Shown one piece after another: positions 23,774 to 26,497 of a stretch of 26,497 nucleotides of DNA; position 1 is the first letter of the stretch; each line of letters begins with the position of its first letter. The notes under the pieces are model-generated. The model saw nothing but the letters and a program-made list of their open reading frames with translations, did not search any database and was not told the DNA's origin. A program made the position numbers and the translations under genes. The stretch covers positions 1 to 26,497 of the forward strand of contig JAEZJW010000203.1 in assembly GCA_023415595.1 (NCBI GenBank), in the 5' to 3' direction. This DNA comes from Bacillota bacterium (lineage in GTDB: Bacteria; Bacillota; Clostridia; Lachnospirales; Lachnospiraceae).

Positions 23774-23878
23774 ATTTCAGTTAAATATGGAAAATTTGTG
23801 CTGAATTACGGAGCATATACCAGGGAATGAAGAGTTCTCCTGTAATATCAGCCGGAGGCTAAGAAAGGCGGAGAAAGT

Positions 23879-25156
23879 ATGAACAATTATCATATCGAGA
23901 CAAAATGTATCCAGGAGGGTTATCAACCGAAGAATGGAGAAGCAAGAGTCCTTCCCATCTATCAGAGTACCACCTACAAATATGATTCCGGTGAGCATGT
24001 CGGGAAGCTTTTTGATCTGGAGGCAGAAGGCTTCTTCTATACGAGACTGGCGAATCCGACTGTAGATTATGTGGAGAAGAAGATTGCTTCCCTGGAAGGT
24101 GGAGTCGGTGCACTGTGCACCTCTTCCGGCCAGGCAGCCAGCCTGATTGCGGTCATGAATATCTGCAGCTCAGGGGATCATATGATCTCAGCCAGTACGA
24201 TCTATGGCGGAACGATGAACCTGTTTGCCGTAACCTTAAAGAGGATGGGGATTGAGGTGACCTTCGTGAATCCGGAGGCTACCTTAGAAGAACTTCAGCA
24301 GGAAGTCAGAGAGAATACGAAGCTGGTATTTGCAGAGACGATCGCTAACCCGTCCCTGGTCGTTGCCGACCTGGAAAAGTTTGCACAGCTTGCACACAGT
24401 AATCAGCTTCCGCTGTTTGTTGATAATACCTTCGCTACTCCGATCAACTGCAGACCGTTTGAATTCGGAGCGGATATCGTGGTGCATTCTACCTCAAAAT
24501 ATATGGATGGCCATGCGGTTGCCTTAGGCGGTGCGATCGTAGATAGCGGTAATTTTAACTGGGACAATGGTAAATTCCCCGGACTGTCAACTCCGGATGA
24601 ATCCTATCATGGTATGGTTTACTCCAGGGATTGCGGAAAGGCAGCCTTTATCGTAAAAGCCAGAGTACAGCTGATGAGGGATCTGGGTTCTGCACCGGCA
24701 CCGAATAATGCTTTCCTGTTGAATCTCGGTCTTGAAACGCTTCATTTAAGAATGGAACGCCATTGCAGTAATGCTCAAACGGTTGCGGAATATCTTGAGA
24801 AGCATCCTCAGGTTGCCTGGGTGAACTATCCGGGACTTAAGACTAATAAATATTACAGCCTGGCTAAGAAATATCTTCCGAAGGGCTCCTGCGGAGTCAT
24901 TTCCTTCGGTGTAAAGGGCGGCAGAGAAGAAGCGATGAAATTGATGGACAGCTTAAAGCTGGCAGCCATCGTGGTTCATGTAGCAGATGCCAGGACCGGT
25001 GTGCTCCATCCCGCCAGTACGACACACAGGCAGCTGAGTGACCAGCAACTGGTAGATTGTGGCATCTCCCCTGAAATGATCCGTATGTCCATCGGTATAG
25101 AGAATGTTGAGGATATTATCGCAGATCTCGAGCAGGCATTTCAAAACATTAATTAA
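23879..25156 (+). CDS. metY: O-acetylhomoserine sulfhydrylase (PLP enzyme, MetY type)
   Basis: This enzyme makes homocysteine (or methionine from methanethiol) from O-acetylhomoserine and sulfide. The 425-residue product has the Cys/Met metabolism PLP fold: YTRLANPT at 54-61, SSGQAA at 82-87, Asp182 in VDNTFATP, and the PLP Lys207 in STSKYMDGH. The insertion around NFNWDNGKFPGLSTPD (from about 223) and the length above 420 fit MetY rather than methionine gamma-lyase or cystathionine lyases near 390-400 residues. C-terminal HPASTTHRQLSDQQL is typical. A gamma-lyase activity cannot be excluded. GGAG at 23870-23873 is the SD. It has its own promoter and terminator. Confidence 0.88.
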   Translation: MNNYHIETKCIQEGYQPKNGEARVLPIYQSTTYKYDSGEHVGKLFDLEAEGFFYTRLANPTVDYVEKKIASLEGGVGALCTSSGQAASLIAVMNICSSGDHMISASTIYGGTMNLFAVTLKRMGIEVTFVNPEATLEELQQEVRENTKLVFAETIANPSLVVADLEKFAQLAHSNQLPLFVDNTFATPINCRPFEFGADIVVHSTSKYMDGHAVALGGAIVDSGNFNWDNGKFPGLSTPDESYHGMVYSRDCGKAAFIVKARVQLMRDLGSAPAPNNAFLLNLGLETLHLRMERHCSNAQTVAEYLEKHPQVAWVNYPGLKTNKYYSLAKKYLPKGSCGVISFGVKGGREEAMKLMDSLKLAAIVVHVADARTGVLHPASTTHRQLSDQQLVDCGISPEMIRMSIGIENVEDIIADLEQAFQNIN

Positions 25157-25163
25157 GTATTGA

Positions 25164-25220
25164 AAAGGTTCCATAGGAAGTGAGGGATAGTGCCCAAACT
25201 TCTTCATGGAACCTTTCTTT
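25164..25220. terminator. Bidirectional terminator between metY and the SPL-like gene
   Basis: AAAGGTTCCAT (25164-25174) pairs with ATGGAACCTTT (25206-25216), with inner AAGT/ACTT pairing. On the + strand TTTCTTT follows; on the - strand the same stem ends in CCTTTTC. It lies between convergent genes. Confidence 0.82.
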
Positions 25221-25311
25221 GATAAGGAAACCCGTTAATCGGAATTCAATGCTTATAGATGTTCAATTAATTATTCTGCTTTTTGAAGCTGACTTTCTTT
25301 GGAAGGCTAGG

Positions 25312-26208
25312 TTATGAATTCCCGAATAAACTGAACTGCTCATATTCATACCCCTTCTTATAGCTATCTATGATATCCTGCATCTGATAGAGGATTCCGT
25401 ACCGTTCACACTCTGACCTAAAGATGGAGCTGAGATGCTTAGCCTCCGGACTGTGGCATTCATAGGTATCACCGTACCGGCTGATATATCGTTGTACCGG
25501 ATCACTGCCAGGGAAGCTCTCCTTCAGTTTACGGTAATAATACTCCCGCTGACCGCTCCGCAGGGTCATTCCAAAGAGAGCGAAGAGAAACCTTGCTCCG
25601 TTTTCATGGGCCTGGCGGACCAAATTCCGGACATTGTCCTCCGTATCGGTGAGAAAGGGGAGCACCGGTGTCATCAGAATTCCGGCATGGATTCCTGCTT
25701 CGGATAGTTCCCTGATGGCTCGAAAGCGATCGGAGGATGGAGTAACAGACGGTTCCAGCTTCCTGCTTAAGGAATCCTCGGAAGCGGTTATTGTAATCTT
25801 ACAGAGTACCGGGGAGTGCTGCTGAATCCTCTTCAGAAGATCGATATCCCTGGTGATCAGCGAACTCTTGGTAGCGATGGTAATACCGAAATGATAGGTA
25901 TCAATCAGCTCCAGAGCCTGCCTTGTAAGCTGATACTTCTCCTCATAGGGATTATAGGGATCGCTCATAGCGCCGGTACCGATAACTCCGGTTTTACTCT
26001 TGCTCCGAAGCTCCTTCTCCAGAATGGAAACGGCATTTTCTTTTGCCCTGACCTCATCGAAATTCTCAATTTGATAACAGGAGCTCCGGCTGTCGCAATA
26101 GATACAGCCATGGCAGCACCCTTTATACAGATTCATATTGTAATCATTGCCGAAATAGGAATGATCGGACAGGTGGGTGAGTATGGTTTTGGCAGGGATG
26201 GTTTTCAT
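25312..26208 (-). CDS. SPL-like radical SAM protein
   Basis: The 298-residue product is a radical SAM enzyme of the COG1533 / spore-photoproduct-lyase-like group. The cluster motif CxxxCxxC is Cys31, Cys35, Cys38 (GCCHGCIYC), with an extra Cys at 32. The next blocks are TGAMSDPYNPYEEKYQLTR, ATKSSLITRDIDLL, ITASEDSLSRKLEP and GILMTPVLPFLTDTEDN, all typical of the group. True SplB repairs spore photoproduct DNA lesions and is longer; this shorter type is present in non-spore genes as well, so the substrate is unknown. On the - strand GGAGG is about 9 nt before the start ATG at 26206-26208. Downstream it shares a terminator with metY. Confidence 0.88.
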   Translation of the reverse strand: MKTIPAKTILTHLSDHSYFGNDYNMNLYKGCCHGCIYCDSRSSCYQIENFDEVRAKENAVSILEKELRSKSKTGVIGTGAMSDPYNPYEEKYQLTRQALELIDTYHFGITIATKSSLITRDIDLLKRIQQHSPVLCKITITASEDSLSRKLEPSVTPSSDRFRAIRELSEAGIHAGILMTPVLPFLTDTEDNVRNLVRQAHENGARFLFALFGMTLRSGQREYYYRKLKESFPGSDPVQRYISRYGDTYECHSPEAKHLSSIFRSECERYGILYQMQDIIDSYKKGYEYEQFSLFGNS

Positions 26209-26234
26209 AGTGATAATCCTCCGATGTCTATGAG

Positions 26235-26267
26235 CGGCATGTTTCTACGATGCCGATTTATCGGCAT
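26235..26267 (-). promoter_or_regulatory. Overlapping alternative hairpins in the SPL-like gene leader
   Basis: CGGCAT at 26235-26240, ATGCCG at 26250-26255 and CGGCAT at 26262-26267 let the middle arm pair either with the first or the last. On the - strand they lie about 27 nt before the start codon. The + strand copy ATGCCGATTTATCGGCAT is followed by TTTT and could be a terminator for + transcripts. Confidence 0.45.
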
Positions 26268-26270
26268 TTT

Positions 26271-26332
26271 TCACTTGAGTGAGCCTCTTTTTGTAAGCAA
26301 GCTTACATGAGTGAACAAACTTGTTTATTCAC
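26271..26332. repeat. Three successive palindromes at about 22-bp spacing
   Basis: TCACT-TG-AGTGA (26271-26282), TGTAAGC-AA-GCTTACA (26292-26307) and GTGAACAAAC-TT-GTTTATTCAC (26311-26332, one mismatch). All have 2-bp centres; the centres are about 23 and 22 bp apart. Confidence 0.6.
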
Positions 26333-26358
26333 TTTGCCCACATTTACTTACGCGGAAG

Positions 26359-26497
26359 TTAGACTCCCGGTCTTACCGGATGCCTGAGAATCGTCTTCAT
26401 CTTAGCCGGGTCTGCTATATCCGGCCGTGTCAGGTAGATTTCATGATGAGTACGGACATGTCCCTCCGGGTCAAGCCCTCCGAGATCATCGAGATAT
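26359..26497 (-). CDS. GyrI-like effector-binding domain protein (C-terminal end only)
   Basis: On the - strand a frame is open from the window edge to TAA at 26361-26359, giving 45 residues. They include HHEIYLTRPDIADPAKMKTI and LRHPV, which match the C-terminal end of GyrI-like small-molecule-binding proteins, where the Glu in HHEIYL lines the ligand pocket. Such proteins bind hydrophobic or cationic compounds. The 5' part is outside the window, so a regulator domain in front cannot be judged. The gene stops 151 bases before the SPL-like start codon on the same strand. Confidence 0.75.
   Translation of the reverse strand, partial: YLDDLGGLDPEGHVRTHHEIYLTRPDIADPAKMKTILRHPVRPGV

Noticed and set aside
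23774..23878. SAM or T-box riboswitch before metY
   Set aside because: None of the conserved core sequences of either class is present.
25816..26310. 164-codon ORF on the + strand
   Set aside because: It is antisense to the SPL-like radical SAM gene, which has clear motifs and an SD.

Overview
The window looks like a chromosomal segment from a low-to-mid GC, Gram-positive, anaerobic Clostridia, most likely a Lachnospiraceae member. This rests on strong AAGGAGG-type ribosome binding sites, the gene chain infB-rbfA-nrnA-truB-ribF-rpsO-pnp, a T-box in front of thrS, and LCP, MATE and BspA-like proteins. The species assignment is inference; no database search was run.

Region 1 (1-5961, +) is the translation and RNA-processing operon: the 3' part of infB, then rbfA, nrnA, truB and ribF, with gaps of about 100 bases or fewer and an ATGA overlap at nrnA/truB. 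Region 2 (5962-12396, +) still contains rpsO, but accessory genes surround it. These are a zinc-ribbon membrane protein, a large BspA-like leucine-rich-repeat lipoprotein, a MATE transporter and a histidine-rich YmaF-like protein. Most of them have their own promoter or terminator, so the ancestral chain has been split into separate units. Region 3 (12397-14932) is pnp with a perfect TATAAT box, a leader of about 225 nt and a strong terminator.

Region 4 (14933-21071, +) holds a MacB-like ABC ATPase/permease whose reading frame is broken by a one-base deletion, an LCP cell-wall ligase, an M16 zinc peptidase and an AIM24-family protein. Several leaders here carry inverted repeats, and one 15-bp palindrome occurs before both the LCP and AIM24 genes. 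Region 5 (21072-25220, +) has a T-box controlled thrS encoding a ThrRS that differs from the usual bacterial form in its core, a 16-bp tandem repeat array starting at the thrS stop codon, and metY. Region 6 (25221-26497, -) has an SPL-like radical SAM gene and the 3' end of a GyrI-like effector-binding gene, separated by a short segment packed with inverted repeats.

The functional theme of the + strand is protein synthesis (IF-2, RbfA, TruB, S15, ThrRS) and RNA turnover (PNPase, NrnA, which act in sequence), with envelope genes interleaved. I did not find phage, insertion sequences, CRISPR arrays, rRNA or tRNA. The most unusual items are the Gly/Gln/Tyr/Arg repeat tail of IF-2, the divergent ThrRS, the frameshifted ABC gene, the shared palindrome, and the palindrome array near the right end.
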